Shown here one piece after another: positions 1 to 8,336 of a DNA stretch of 64,000 bases; within the stretch, counting starts at the first letter, position 1; each line of letters opens with the position of its first letter. The notes under the pieces were generated by a model that was given only the letters and a program-made list of their open reading frames with translations, did not search any database and had not been told where the DNA came from. The stretch covers positions 38,383-102,382 of the forward strand of contig CALVMT010000072.1 of the NCBI GenBank assembly GCA_944347775.1, written 5' to 3'. Position numbers and translations under genes: made by a program. Source of the DNA: an uncultured Clostridia bacterium (GTDB lineage: Bacteria; Bacillota; Clostridia; Christensenellales; Christensenellaceae).

Positions 1-1211
1 CTCAATCCGGTGGAAATATTATTTATCAGTTACCTGAAGAAAATCAAAAAAATATTGAGGTGACAGTGTATAAAGATGCAGGATTAAATCATATGCTGCA
101 GGCTCTATTTAGTGACCGGGAGCTGAGCTTTCGCGATTATCAGGTGTTTTATGAATTAAAAGAAATATACGGTTTGCCGGAACAAGTTCTGTTGATGCTT
201 GCTGAATACTGTATCGGCAATAGTAGTGCTGGAAACAAAGTTAGTATGGCCTACATAAAAAAAATAGGGAAAAGCTGGTCGGAAGAAGGAATTGATAGTA
301 TTGAAACAGCGCAAAGAAAAATCTCATCAATTAAAAGGAACTCTGCTGAGTTAAGAGAATTATTGGCATCGCTGAATATATTGCGCATTCCTACAGAGCA
401 GGAATATAAATTGTATAACAAATGGGTAAATGAATGGGGGTTTTCCTTTGGCGCAATTAAAGAAGCGATGACAGCAACAACGGGTGCACAGTACCCGACG
501 CTTAAATATCTTGATGGTATTTTAAAGAATCTTTATCAGCAAGGATGTCTTTCGTCAGGACAGGTAAGGGAATATTTTGTTGTTAATGAAAAATTGGATG
601 AACAGATAAAAGAGGTGTTGCGAGCACTTTCTTATGCACGGCTTACGGTTTCACAGGAGCATCGTAATCGATATATGAAATTTCTTAAAATGGGCTTTGG
701 TCAACAAGAAATATTGTTGGCCTGCGCGCAGGCTTCAGCTAAAAATATAGCGGGATTTGATTATGTTGAGCGGTTGCTTTCAGATTGGAAACAACGGCAT
801 CTGCTAAGTAAATCGGCGATATTGGACTTTTTGGAAACAGAAAAAAAGCAACAGAGTAAAGTAAGAAAAATGTTGGATATGGCGGGTTATAAAAAACGTG
901 TCACACCGGGAGATAAGGCGTTGTATGATAAATTTTCTCAGGAATATGGATTCCCGGATGAAGTGATCCTTTTTGCGGCATCCTGTGCGATTGGCTCAGC
1001 ATCTCCTCTGCGTGCAATGGATAGCATGTTGTCCAGATGGAAAAATGCAGGCGTACATACGCTGCAGGACGCAAAGCAGGCAAATGAGAAGTTTCGAAGT
1101 CGGGTAAAGAAAGCACCCAACCTCAGCGATGTTGACAGTCGAACTTATTCAAGTGAACAATTGGCTGATTTGGTCCCAGATCCCACATTAAAGTATCAGA
1201 AAGAACAATAA
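1..1211 (+). CDS. DnaD-domain replication protein with four repeated modules, 5' end cut off
   Basis: Member of the DnaD/DnaB group of Bacillota replication initiation and primosome proteins, which remodel origin DNA and help load the replicative helicase (family knowledge). The frame stays open to the left window edge, so the GTG at 60 is probably not the start and the N-terminal part is missing. Counting from that GTG, four similar blocks of about 55 residues are visible at 27-84, 116-170, 205-256 and 289-340. Each has an aromatic start, a GF or GL turn, an Ala/Ile-rich helix and an ending like W-x-x-x-G; this is the layout of the DnaD C-terminal (DnaB_2) domain. The next gene, 21 bp downstream, is a helicase-loader-like ATPase, which supports a primosome role. 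Four copies is more than the one or two usual for the family. Confidence 0.85.
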   Translation, partial: QSGGNIIYQLPEENQKNIEVTVYKDAGLNHMLQALFSDRELSFRDYQVFYELKEIYGLPEQVLLMLAEYCIGNSSAGNKVSMAYIKKIGKSWSEEGIDSIETAQRKISSIKRNSAELRELLASLNILRIPTEQEYKLYNKWVNEWGFSFGAIKEAMTATTGAQYPTLKYLDGILKNLYQQGCLSSGQVREYFVVNEKLDEQIKEVLRALSYARLTVSQEHRNRYMKFLKMGFGQQEILLACAQASAKNIAGFDYVERLLSDWKQRHLLSKSAILDFLETEKKQQSKVRKMLDMAGYKKRVTPGDKALYDKFSQEYGFPDEVILFAASCAIGSASPLRAMDSMLSRWKNAGVHTLQDAKQANEKFRSRVKKAPNLSDVDSRTYSSEQLADLVPDPTLKYQKEQ

Positions 1212-1232
1212 GAGAAATATAAGGAGAAAACG

Positions 1233-2180
1233 ATGGCGAAAACAATGGCAGACCTGTTTGCCAGATATGACAGTATAAAAAATGAACAAGAGGCAAAAGC
1301 TGTAGAATGGCAGCGAAAAATATATGCGCAACATCCGATTTTGGAAGAGCTGGATACGCAAAAAAAAGAACTGCTTGTTGATCAATTGAAAGAAATTATA
1401 TATACGCCGGAGAGAAAAAGTAAAATAAAGCAGGAAGTAAGCAAGAAGATACTGATACTAGATAAAAAGATTGCGGAATATAAAAAGAAGAATCATATCC
1501 GGGAATATATTTCGGAAGAAATATGCCCGTTATGTCATGGAACGGGTTATTTTCAGGGAAAATTATGTCGATGTATTCGGCAGATGGCTTATGTGGAAGT
1601 GTTGGGTGCACAAGAATTATCTGCAACGGAGGGCGACTTTTCCAAGTTTAGTGAAAATATTTTTGGTGATAAGGAAAAGCAGAGAAATCAGGCATACGGA
1701 ATTAAATTGTTTTTGCAAGATTATGCCCATTGTTTTCCGGATAATGACAAAAATCAGTTGTTATTGCGCGGCAGATCTGGGCTTGGAAAAAGTTTTTTAC
1801 TACAGGCTTTGCTTAAAGAATTAGAAAAAAAAGAGCAAGACATTTGCTATATTACTGCGGGAAATATGTTTGATTATTTTTATCAGCATCGTTTGGGTGA
1901 AGGGTACTCAATAGAGTTGTTTTATCAAGCGCGTATATTGGCTGTTGATGATTTGGGAGCCGAACCAATGACACAGAATGTAACAAGAGAGTACCTTTTT
2001 GATCTGTTGTGTGAACGCAAACAAAAAGGTTTATATACTTTTTTTGTAACCAATCATTCATTAGAAAGCTTAAGCGAACGTTATACAGAAAGAGTATTTT
2101 CAAGGCTAGTCAGTGCGCGCGATAGTCATGTGCTGCGGTTTGACGGGGATGATTTACGTATAGAGGGAAAAGTGCAATAA
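1233..2180 (+). CDS. DnaC/DnaI-like AAA+ helicase-loader ATPase
   Basis: Probable loader of the replicative DNA helicase, 315 aa, of the DnaC/DnaI/IstB-like ATPase family. The N-terminal part (about 1-95) is charged and helical. It is followed by a Cys cluster (C98, C101, C112, C114) resembling the zinc-binding segment of DnaI. The AAA+ core has Walker A GRSGLGKS at 180-187, Walker B ending in VDD at 238-240, and a sensor-like FVTNHS at 271-276. The ATG at 1233 follows an AAGGAG ribosome-binding site. It forms an operon with the DnaD-type gene upstream, as expected for a primosome pair. IstB-type transposition helpers share this fold, but no transposase is nearby. Confidence 0.85.
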   Translation: MAKTMADLFARYDSIKNEQEAKAVEWQRKIYAQHPILEELDTQKKELLVDQLKEIIYTPERKSKIKQEVSKKILILDKKIAEYKKKNHIREYISEEICPLCHGTGYFQGKLCRCIRQMAYVEVLGAQELSATEGDFSKFSENIFGDKEKQRNQAYGIKLFLQDYAHCFPDNDKNQLLLRGRSGLGKSFLLQALLKELEKKEQDICYITAGNMFDYFYQHRLGEGYSIELFYQARILAVDDLGAEPMTQNVTREYLFDLLCERKQKGLYTFFVTNHSLESLSERYTERVFSRLVSARDSHVLRFDGDDLRIEGKVQ

Positions 2181-2200
2181 ACGAGAAAGAGGAAATTGAA

Positions 2201-2229
2201 TTGCAAAGAGACGTGCGCTCTGCTATAAT
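2201..2229 (+). promoter_or_regulatory. Sigma-A promoter of the GNAT gene
   Basis: TTGCAA at 2201-2206 and TATAAT at 2224-2229 are separated by 17 bp. A TG one base before the -10 (2221-2222) makes it an extended -10 promoter. It lies just after the helicase-loader gene and gives the downstream acetyltransferase its own transcript. Confidence 0.75.
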
Positions 2230-2264
2230 TAAAGAGAAAATGTTGTATTGAAAGGATGATCCCT

Positions 2265-2726
2265 ATGGCGATTGAATATTTTCATATTAGCGAAGGCGAC
2301 CATGATATGCTGGATCAGATCATGGAGTTGGAGCAGGAGGTATATTCTGCAAGAGGTGCGGGATTAAACTATTTCGAAGCACATGCTTTTGTTCGTTATG
2401 GCCGGGTATATGCAGCTGTAGAATATGATGAAGTACTGGGATGTGCTTATTTTTTGAGAGATTTTAATAATCCGAGCAAATGTTTTCTTTATGAGGTAAT
2501 TATTAAGCCTTCAGAATCTGGAAAACATATTGGCGAATCACTACTGTTAAGTGCATTTGCAGATTTAAAGGAAAGTAATTTAAGAATGGCTGAAGTATGT
2601 GTGCATCCGTCGAATTATAAAGCGTTGAAGATTTATCGTGAAGCACTTGGGTTTAATGTAATTAATGCACAGGATGAAGCTTCTTATGATGACGTTGATT
2701 TTTTAATATTACGTAAAACGCTTTAA
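2265..2726 (+). CDS. GNAT-family N-acetyltransferase
   Basis: Small acetyl-CoA-dependent acetyltransferase of the GNAT fold, 153 aa. The C-terminal half shows the RimI-like pattern: a beta-strand ending in EVIIKP, a helix after GKHIGESLL (the acetyl-CoA pyrophosphate loop region), then EVCVHPSNYKALKIY and the GF of the last strand. The substrate cannot be read from sequence. An ATG at 2256 is in frame, but the AAAGGA Shine-Dalgarno at 2251-2256 overlaps it and is ideally placed for the ATG at 2265, so the later start is used. It is monocistronic, between its own promoter and a terminator. Confidence 0.8.
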   Translation: MAIEYFHISEGDHDMLDQIMELEQEVYSARGAGLNYFEAHAFVRYGRVYAAVEYDEVLGCAYFLRDFNNPSKCFLYEVIIKPSESGKHIGESLLLSAFADLKESNLRMAEVCVHPSNYKALKIYREALGFNVINAQDEASYDDVDFLILRKTL

Positions 2727-2743
2727 CGTTTACTTAAAACAAG

Positions 2744-2787
2744 CTGCTGTTTTTCCTAATTTAATTGGAAAGGACAGCAGTTTTTTA
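2744..2787 (+). terminator. Rho-independent terminator after the GNAT gene
   Basis: CTGCTGT at 2744-2750 pairs with ACAGCAG at 2774-2780, with further TTTCC/GGAAA pairing inside. A run of six T follows at 2781-2786. Confidence 0.8.
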
Positions 2788-2813
2788 TTGGAGCTGCATA
2801 AAAAAAAGATATT

Positions 2814-2840
2814 AAAAAAGCAGCCATTTAAAATGACTGC
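2814..2840 (-). terminator. Rho-independent terminator of nrdDG
   Basis: On the minus strand GCAGTCAT pairs imperfectly with ATGGCTGC across a short AT loop (2820-2840). A T-run follows (A-run at 2814-2819 on the plus strand). It lies 10 bp beyond the nrdG stop. Confidence 0.75.
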
Positions 2841-2849
2841 TTTAAATAA

Positions 2850-3389
2850 TTATGAAAATAAAGGTTTTGATGTTCCCCAACGAGAAGAGGTCTCTAAAAC
2901 AGGTTTTCCTTTTTTTAAAGAGGAAGGAATATTTAAAATACGCTGATTTCTTGAACCACGAAAGGTTATGGATAAGCTCCGTTCTTTTAGTAAAAATGGT
3001 CCGTCAATTAACGTATCCGCCAGAGATATAAGGGAAAGTGCATCACCACCGGAAGATAAAATTTCTTCAAAAGTGTAACCAGTATAAATAGCTAACTCGT
3101 AACTTTCCTGCTTAAGTTGACGTGCTAAAGGCAATAACGGTTTTGCCTGTAAAAGAGGTTCTCCTCCGGAAAACGTTACGCCACGAACTAAAGGATTGGC
3201 AGAGATCCGTGCAAATAAAGCGTGGGCGGAAATTGTTGTGCCTCCCCATAATGGTAAGGATTGGGGGTTGTGACACCCAGGGCAATAGCGCAGGCAACCT
3301 TGAAGAAAAATTACTGCGCGGATGCCGGGACCGTCAGTAATTGATTCACCAATAAAACCAGCAATGCGAATATTACTTTCTTCAGACAC
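2850..3389 (-). CDS. nrdG: Anaerobic ribonucleotide reductase activating enzyme NrdG
   Basis: Radical SAM activase, 179 aa, that generates the glycyl radical on NrdD using S-adenosylmethionine and a [4Fe-4S] cluster. The cluster motif CX3CX2C is visible at C32, C36 and C39. TFSGGEPLLQ (about residues 92-101) is the SAM-contact GGE motif. The length is normal for the family. The gene overlaps the end of nrdD by 8 bp, so the two are co-transcribed and probably translationally coupled. It acts in the cytoplasm under anaerobic conditions. Confidence 0.96.
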   Translation of the reverse strand: MSEESNIRIAGFIGESITDGPGIRAVIFLQGCLRYCPGCHNPQSLPLWGGTTISAHALFARISANPLVRGVTFSGGEPLLQAKPLLPLARQLKQESYELAIYTGYTFEEILSSGGDALSLISLADTLIDGPFLLKERSLSITFRGSRNQRILNIPSSLKKGKPVLETSSRWGTSKPLFS

Positions 3390-5706
3390 TGTGTTTCACC
3401 CGATCTCTCTCCTCAGCGCGCTTTGCATCATTAAAACGATCCAAGGTGCCTACAAGATAGCCTGTTATTCGACGGATGCGTTCAATAGGAATGCTGCCGT
3501 CGTCTTTTCTACCGCATCCCGGGCATTCATCATTGATAATGCCGGTGTAGCCGCAGACAGGATCGCGATCAACAGGATGATTAATTGAACCATATCCAAC
3601 GCCGGCTTCTTTCATTGCACGGATAACTGATTCAAAAGCATCAACATTATTCGCAGTATCACCGTCTAGTTCAACATATGTGATGTGCCCGGCATTGGTT
3701 AACGCGTGGTAAGGTGCCTCTAATGCAATTTTATCAAATGCAGAAATGTGATAATATACTGGGATATGGAAACTGTTTGTATAATATTCTCGGTCGGTAA
3801 CACCTGGAATAATACCGTATTTTTTTTGGTCAATGCGTACAAAACGTCCGGACAATCCTTCTGCGGGAGTAGCCAGTAATGTAAAGTTAAGCTGCATTTT
3901 TTCGCTCAAGGAATCAAGGTAGTGACGCATAAAACTTACAATTTCCAATCCTAAATTTTGCGCTTCATCCGATTCGCCATGATGTTTACCAATAAGAGCA
4001 ACAAGCGTTTCTGCAAGTCCGATAAAGCCGATGGAAAGTGTACCGTGACGTAAAACATTTTCTAAGGTATCTTCTGCTTTTAAGTTATCAGAATCCAACC
4101 AGACCCCTTGCCCCATAAGGAAAGGGTAATTTTTCTTTTTCTTTGCACATTGAATGGCAAAACGATCTAAAAGTTGTTGGCTGACAAATTCAAGCTTGCG
4201 TTCAAGTTCTTCAAAAAACCAATCGATATTACCATTACTACGGATGGCAATGCGGGGGAGATTAATGGATGTAAAACTTAAATTACCCCTACCAAAACTA
4301 ATTTCTTTTTCCTTATCGTAAACATTACCCATTACTCTTGTGCGGCAACCCATATAGGAAATTTCCGTTTCGGGATGACCTTCTTTATAATACTGTAGAT
4401 TAAAAGGTGCATCAATAAAAGAGAAGTTAGGAAATAGACGTTTTGCGGAAACCTCACAAGCTAACCGGAAAAGATCGTAATTTGGATCTCCGGGATTATA
4501 ATTTACCCCTTCTTTCACGCGAAAAATATGAATTGGGAAAATTGCGGTTTCTCCATGCCCCAAACCGTCATAACATGCTTTTAAAACGCTTCGAATAATC
4601 AAACGACCCTCTGGCGAAGTATCCATTCCATAGTTTATAGAAGAAAAAGGTGTCTGTGCTCCTGCGCGACTATGCATTGTATTCAAATTATGCACCAGTG
4701 CCTCCATTGCCTGATCAGAAGCACGTTTAGTTTCTGCCTCGGCGTGTGGAATTGCAAAATTACGCAACAAAATCAGAGTATCGTGAGGAATTTTCTCTTT
4801 TAACTTTTCTTCTTCTAATTCAAAGTATTCGATATTTCCGGCGAGGCAAGGAAATACCCCTGGATGCTCAGCTTCAATTTCAGCAATAATCTGCCGCATT
4901 TCCGCTTCATTTATTGATGCTTCAGGAAGAAGAAATTCGCTGGCTTTGGCAAAATTGGATGCATATAAACGTTTATATGTTTTTTGAATACCAATAGCAA
5001 GAGCGTAATCAAAGTTAGGAATACTTTGTCCTCCGTGCTGATCGTTTTGATTGGATTGTATAGCAATGCATGCCAAGGCAGAATAACTGGAAATGTCGTT
5101 AGGTTCACGCAAAAATCCATGCCCAGTAGAGAAACCGCCCTTAAAAAGCTTTACAAGGTCGATCTGACAACAGGTTGTGGTAAGAGTATAGAAATCAAGG
5201 TCGTGAATATGAATATCCCCTTCAATATGTGCACGACTCTGCTCAGGAGAAAGAATACTTTTGAGATAGTAATCTTTTGCGCCTTCAGAACCATATTTAA
5301 GCATGGAGCCCATGGCGGTATTACCATCGATGTTGGCATTATCGCGCTTCATATCGCTATCTGCTGCGTCAGCAAAAGTAATTTCATCATATGCACGCAT
5401 CAAGTTTGTATTGCGTTCCCGGGCACGGGTGCGTTCTGCTCTGTAAAGAATATATTTTTTGGCAATAAGAGGATAGCCATTTTCCATAAGGATTGTTTCT
5501 ACAATATCTTGAATATCTTCAACGCCTGGTTCATCTTTGGAAAAATGATCAAGTAAGCGCTGCTCAACCTTTTGTGCTAAGGTCTTTGCTGCAACAGCAC
5601 ATTCTTGGCGCCCACCGGCTTCCATTGCTTTTTGTATGGCAACTTCAATTTTATGGATATCATAAGGAACTTTTCTGCCATCACGTTTAATAATAAGAGA
5701 AAACAT
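3382..5706 (-). CDS. nrdD: Anaerobic (class III) ribonucleoside-triphosphate reductase NrdD
   Basis: Reduces ribonucleoside triphosphates to deoxyribonucleotides for DNA synthesis without oxygen. It is 774 aa. An N-terminal ATP-cone (about 1-95) would provide allosteric control, followed by the catalytic ten-stranded barrel. The C-terminal glycyl-radical site RRITGYLVG places the radical glycine at about G749. A Cys-rich stretch just before it has C718, C728 and C731; the fourth Cys of the usual zinc site is not seen at the expected place. The ATG is preceded by AAAGGTGAG. Transcription is probably controlled by NrdR, given the boxes in its promoter. Confidence 0.97.
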   Translation of the reverse strand: MFSLIIKRDGRKVPYDIHKIEVAIQKAMEAGGRQECAVAAKTLAQKVEQRLLDHFSKDEPGVEDIQDIVETILMENGYPLIAKKYILYRAERTRARERNTNLMRAYDEITFADAADSDMKRDNANIDGNTAMGSMLKYGSEGAKDYYLKSILSPEQSRAHIEGDIHIHDLDFYTLTTTCCQIDLVKLFKGGFSTGHGFLREPNDISSYSALACIAIQSNQNDQHGGQSIPNFDYALAIGIQKTYKRLYASNFAKASEFLLPEASINEAEMRQIIAEIEAEHPGVFPCLAGNIEYFELEEEKLKEKIPHDTLILLRNFAIPHAEAETKRASDQAMEALVHNLNTMHSRAGAQTPFSSINYGMDTSPEGRLIIRSVLKACYDGLGHGETAIFPIHIFRVKEGVNYNPGDPNYDLFRLACEVSAKRLFPNFSFIDAPFNLQYYKEGHPETEISYMGCRTRVMGNVYDKEKEISFGRGNLSFTSINLPRIAIRSNGNIDWFFEELERKLEFVSQQLLDRFAIQCAKKKKNYPFLMGQGVWLDSDNLKAEDTLENVLRHGTLSIGFIGLAETLVALIGKHHGESDEAQNLGLEIVSFMRHYLDSLSEKMQLNFTLLATPAEGLSGRFVRIDQKKYGIIPGVTDREYYTNSFHIPVYYHISAFDKIALEAPYHALTNAGHITYVELDGDTANNVDAFESVIRAMKEAGVGYGSINHPVDRDPVCGYTGIINDECPGCGRKDDGSIPIERIRRITGYLVGTLDRFNDAKRAEERDRVKHSV

Positions 5707-5765
5707 TGCCTCACCTTTCTTTCCGATATCAAAAATAGCAATTGGAAATCTGTTTTAGATATAGT

Positions 5766-5781
5766 ATACTATATAAAGATA
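5766..5781 (-). promoter_or_regulatory. Additional weak NrdR-like box in the nrdD leader
   Basis: ATACTATATAAAGATA has the left half of the NrdR consensus (acaCwAtATaTwGtgt) but a poor right half. It overlaps a perfect 16-bp palindrome, ATATAGTATACTATAT, at 5759-5774. The region is very AT-rich, so chance resemblance is possible. Confidence 0.35.
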
Positions 5782-5814
5782 TCAAAAATAAAATTTTTTA
5801 AATGAGATATTTAT

Positions 5815-5843
5815 ATAGTATATCACTAAATGTAGTATGTCAA
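5815..5843 (-). promoter_or_regulatory. Sigma-A promoter of nrdDG
   Basis: On the minus strand, TTGACA (5843-5838) and TACTAT (5820-5815) are separated by exactly 17 bp. This leaves a leader of about 100 nt before nrdD. The spacer contains a candidate NrdR box. Confidence 0.75.
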
Positions 5844-5870
5844 TACAGTTTAATATACTATATTTGGTTT
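5823..5870. promoter_or_regulatory. Tandem candidate NrdR boxes at the nrdDG promoter
   Basis: TCACTAAATGTAGTAT (5823-5838) and ATACTATATTTGGTTT (5855-5870) each agree at 12 of 16 positions with the published NrdR consensus acaCwAtATaTwGtgt, as I recall it. Their centres are 32 bp apart, about three helical turns, which is the usual spacing of NrdR box pairs. The first lies in the spacer between -35 and -10, the second just upstream of -35. This is the expected repressor arrangement for a ribonucleotide reductase operon. The nrdR gene itself is not in the window. Confidence 0.6.
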
Positions 5871-6453
5871 ATTTGAGGTGATTTAGCGGAGGACCGCTGA
5901 ATTGTAGAATTTCATTGGAAAGCATTTGTGCTTCATCAAGGTGATGCGATGTATATATGCATAGTTTACCTGCTGTATGCTGGTGAATAAAGCAGATCAT
6001 TTGTTTGCGAAGCGTGTTGTCTAATCCCGTAAGAGGTTCATCAAATAGATAAACTTCGCCGTTTGCAGCTAATGCACGGGCAATGGAAAGACGTCGGCAC
6101 ATGCCGCCGGATAATTCTGAAGGATATGCTTTTGAAAATGCAGTTAAACCTATTGCATTTAGCCAATATGTCGTGTCGTAACGATGGCAGACCAAATCGA
6201 TATTTTGTTGCGCAGTATACCATGGCAGCAGGCGATTTTCCTGGAAAACGTATGAAAAATTCTGGTCAATACCGGAAATATTTCCACTATCGGGCTGGAT
6301 AAGCCCGCAAGCCAAACGCAGTAATGTGCTTTTGCCGCAACCGGAGGGCCCCATTAAGCAATAGTGTTTTCCCGTCTGAAAAGAATAGGAAAAGTTGTCC
6401 ATTACGCAAAGTGAATCAAAATATTTTGAAACTTTGGAGAAACATATATCCAT
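5869..6453 (-). CDS. ABC transporter ATP-binding protein (SsuB/TauB/NrtD-like)
   Basis: ATPase subunit of an importer of the nitrate/sulfonate/taurine type, 194 aa. Walker A GPSGCGKST, signature LSGGMCRRLSIARAL and Walker B YLFDEPLTGLD are all present. It is shorter than typical SsuB proteins (about 240-260 aa), ending soon after the H-loop region (YTSHHLDEA). An upstream in-frame ATG at 6546 lies inside the permease gene and adds residues unlike the family. The ATG at 6453 follows GGAGGG by 12 bases and starts 8 bp after the permease stop. It is last in the operon Crp/Fnr regulator, binding protein, permease, ATPase. Confidence 0.88.
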   Translation of the reverse strand: MDICFSKVSKYFDSLCVMDNFSYSFQTGKHYCLMGPSGCGKSTLLRLACGLIQPDSGNISGIDQNFSYVFQENRLLPWYTAQQNIDLVCHRYDTTYWLNAIGLTAFSKAYPSELSGGMCRRLSIARALAANGEVYLFDEPLTGLDNTLRKQMICFIHQHTAGKLCIYTSHHLDEAQMLSNEILQFSGPPLNHLK

Positions 6454-6461
6454 AATGATGG

Positions 6462-7199
6462 TTAACCCTCCTTTTTTAAAGCGGCAAGAGCATAGCGAAT
6501 AAATTTTTCCAATATCATACTTAAAAAAATAACCATGGCTGTCCATGCGAAAAGGTCTGCCGTTTCAAGGTAAATTTTGGCGTCGTACAGAGCTTTTCCC
6601 ATAGAAAATTTAGGATGACATAATACTTCTGCGGCGACACCGGATTTCCAGGCCAATCCCAGAGAAGCAATTGCAGCAGAAGAAAAAAAAGGTCGAAGAG
6701 AAGGAAGATAAATTGCTGTTACACGTTGTTTGAAAGGTAGACGGTATATAAAAGCAAATTCGATTAATTGGCTATCTACCGATTCAATTCCTTCATAAAT
6801 ATTTTGCCAAAAAATTCCGATTACCATGAGTAAGCTAATAAAAACGGGAACAAAGTCTGTAGCAATCCATAATAAAATAAGGATAATAAAGGAACTGACT
6901 GGAGTAGAGCGGATAATGAGGAGTAAAGGATGCAGTAAATGGCGAATAAAAGGGAAACGCCAGGTAATTGCGCCCAAAAAACAACCCAATACCATGCCGA
7001 GAACATAGCCGGTAATAACACGTAGTAAGGTGGCAGCAATGGAAAGCCAAAAAGAAACACGTTTTGCTAAAATATAAAGATGCTGCAAAACGGTGTATGG
7101 GGAGGGAATAAGTAATTCCTGATCCATAAGCATACTGAAAAGTTGCCAAAGGCCTACCCAAAAAATGAGGATAAATATGGTTTGATATAGTTTACGCAT
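6462..7199 (-). CDS. ABC transporter permease (SsuC/TauC-like)
   Basis: Inner-membrane permease of an SsuABC/TauABC-type importer, 245 aa. Hydrophobic segments near residues 7-25, 60-85, 92-115, 118-140, 175-195 and 215-235 suggest six membrane spans. The cytoplasmic coupling (EAA-like) loop contains GLAWKSGVAAEVL, which is highly characteristic of SsuC/TauC/NrtB permeases. The substrate may be a sulfonate, nitrate-like anion, thiamine precursor or similar small molecule; sequence alone does not decide. A strong hairpin precedes the gene, so its expression may be lower than that of the binding protein. Confidence 0.88.
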   Translation of the reverse strand: MRKLYQTIFILIFWVGLWQLFSMLMDQELLIPSPYTVLQHLYILAKRVSFWLSIAATLLRVITGYVLGMVLGCFLGAITWRFPFIRHLLHPLLLIIRSTPVSSFIILILLWIATDFVPVFISLLMVIGIFWQNIYEGIESVDSQLIEFAFIYRLPFKQRVTAIYLPSLRPFFSSAAIASLGLAWKSGVAAEVLCHPKFSMGKALYDAKIYLETADLFAWTAMVIFLSMILEKFIRYALAALKKEG

Positions 7200-7215
7200 A
7201 ATTTTCTCCTAATGG

Positions 7216-7245
7216 TAAAAAAACGGCGCATTTGCGCCGTTTTTC
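7216..7245 (-). terminator. Strong hairpin with T-run inside the ABC transporter operon
   Basis: ACGGCGC (7223-7229) pairs with GCGCCGT (7234-7240) around a four-base loop, flanked by A-runs and T-runs on both sides. Read on the minus strand it is a textbook intrinsic terminator between the binding-protein gene and the permease gene. Since the permease and ATPase have no obvious promoter of their own, it probably allows partial read-through or protects the upstream mRNA. Confidence 0.75.
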
Positions 7246-7254
7246 CTGCATTTG

Positions 7255-8289
7255 TTAAGAAATGTAATAAAAATCTTCATCAGGTAAAGCTCCGCCGACA
7301 GAGGAAGGATTCGCTTCAAAAAGAATTTCCAAAAAGGGATTTAATGAATCCCGCATAGTTGTCCCACTAATAAAGGCAATCCCGCAGGAAGGAAGGGCAG
7401 TAGCGGCAAGGGCTTCATCGGTCATAATTCCGTATTCTACGACCAATTTGGCAGTATCTTCTACATTGGTTGAAACATAGGCAACAGAAGTTAAATATTC
7501 TTTTAAAAAGGCATCAATTGCTTCAGGGTGTTCTTCAATAAACTCGCGGCGAGCAACAACGCATCCCATGACAATGCTGCTGGTATTTCCGGTAATGCTA
7601 CAAGCCTGTTCCCAAGCATCTGCGATATTAATTGCAATAGATAAATTTTCCAATTTACTTTGAGCAGCACTAACGAAAGGTTGCGGCAACATGGCAATCG
7701 TTTCTTCGCCGGCGGCCAATTTAGAAACGACTTCACTGTGCTCTGTATAGAAATTTATCTTTACTTTTCCTTCCAAATCATTGGCAGCTAGAATGTAGTT
7801 GAGAACGTATTCGGGTGTGGATCCCTGGCCTGAGACGGCAATGGATTTTCCTTCAAGATCGCTAAGAGAAGAAATTTCTTCGCCTGTCTGAACAATATAT
7901 AAGTTATTTAACGTATTAATGGCGAGAACCTGTATTGCTCCTTTTGTCTTGGCGTATAATGTTGCTGCAAGATTTGCGGGAATGGCAGCGATATCTGTTT
8001 CACCCGAAGAAATTTTTCCTACAACATCATTTGGATTAGATGTTAATGTAAAAGAATAATTATTTGAGGCGTTACCAGTTTCATTATCTTTCATCAGTTT
8101 GACCATTCCCATACCTGTAGGTCCGGAAATGGCAATAATATTGACATCCGTTTTTTCAGCAGGTGTAATAATGCTGGATTGGGGATTAGAAACGATTTCT
8201 GCAGGTTCGGGTTCCTTTGCACAGCCAAAAAAGAACAGGCTAAGAAACGCAAGAACCAATGCCATTGCAATTTTATTTGCGTGTCTCAT
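7255..8289 (-). CDS. Substrate-binding lipoprotein of an SsuA/TauA/ThiY-like ABC importer
   Basis: Periplasmic-type solute-binding protein anchored as a lipoprotein, 344 aa from the chosen start. The signal peptide runs to FFGC with the lipid-modified Cys at residue 23, after a hydrophobic stretch LVLAFLSLFFF. The body has the NMT1/SsuA pattern: a GPTGMGMVKL loop, SGETDIAAIPANLAATLY, SDLEGKSIAVSGQGSTPEYVL and a C-terminal helical region. An ATG at 8313 is in frame, but the GAGGAG ribosome-binding site lies between it and the ATG at 8289, so the latter is chosen. The ligand is unknown. It follows the Crp/Fnr gene in the same operon. Confidence 0.88.
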   Translation of the reverse strand: MRHANKIAMALVLAFLSLFFFGCAKEPEPAEIVSNPQSSIITPAEKTDVNIIAISGPTGMGMVKLMKDNETGNASNNYSFTLTSNPNDVVGKISSGETDIAAIPANLAATLYAKTKGAIQVLAINTLNNLYIVQTGEEISSLSDLEGKSIAVSGQGSTPEYVLNYILAANDLEGKVKINFYTEHSEVVSKLAAGEETIAMLPQPFVSAAQSKLENLSIAINIADAWEQACSITGNTSSIVMGCVVARREFIEEHPEAIDAFLKEYLTSVAYVSTNVEDTAKLVVEYGIMTDEALAATALPSCGIAFISGTTMRDSLNPFLEILFEANPSSVGGALPDEDFYYIS

Positions 8290-8336
8290 GAAAATAATAC
8301 TCTCCTCTTTCATAGATAATAATATTTTTATGCATA

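Noticed and set aside
60-62. GTG at 60 as the start of the DnaD-type gene
   Set aside because: The frame is open to the left edge and no ribosome-binding site precedes the GTG, so the gene is treated as 5' partial.
1233-2180. IstB helper of an IS21-type element
   Set aside because: No IstA transposase or terminal repeats are nearby; the DnaD-type partner and Cys cluster fit a helicase loader.
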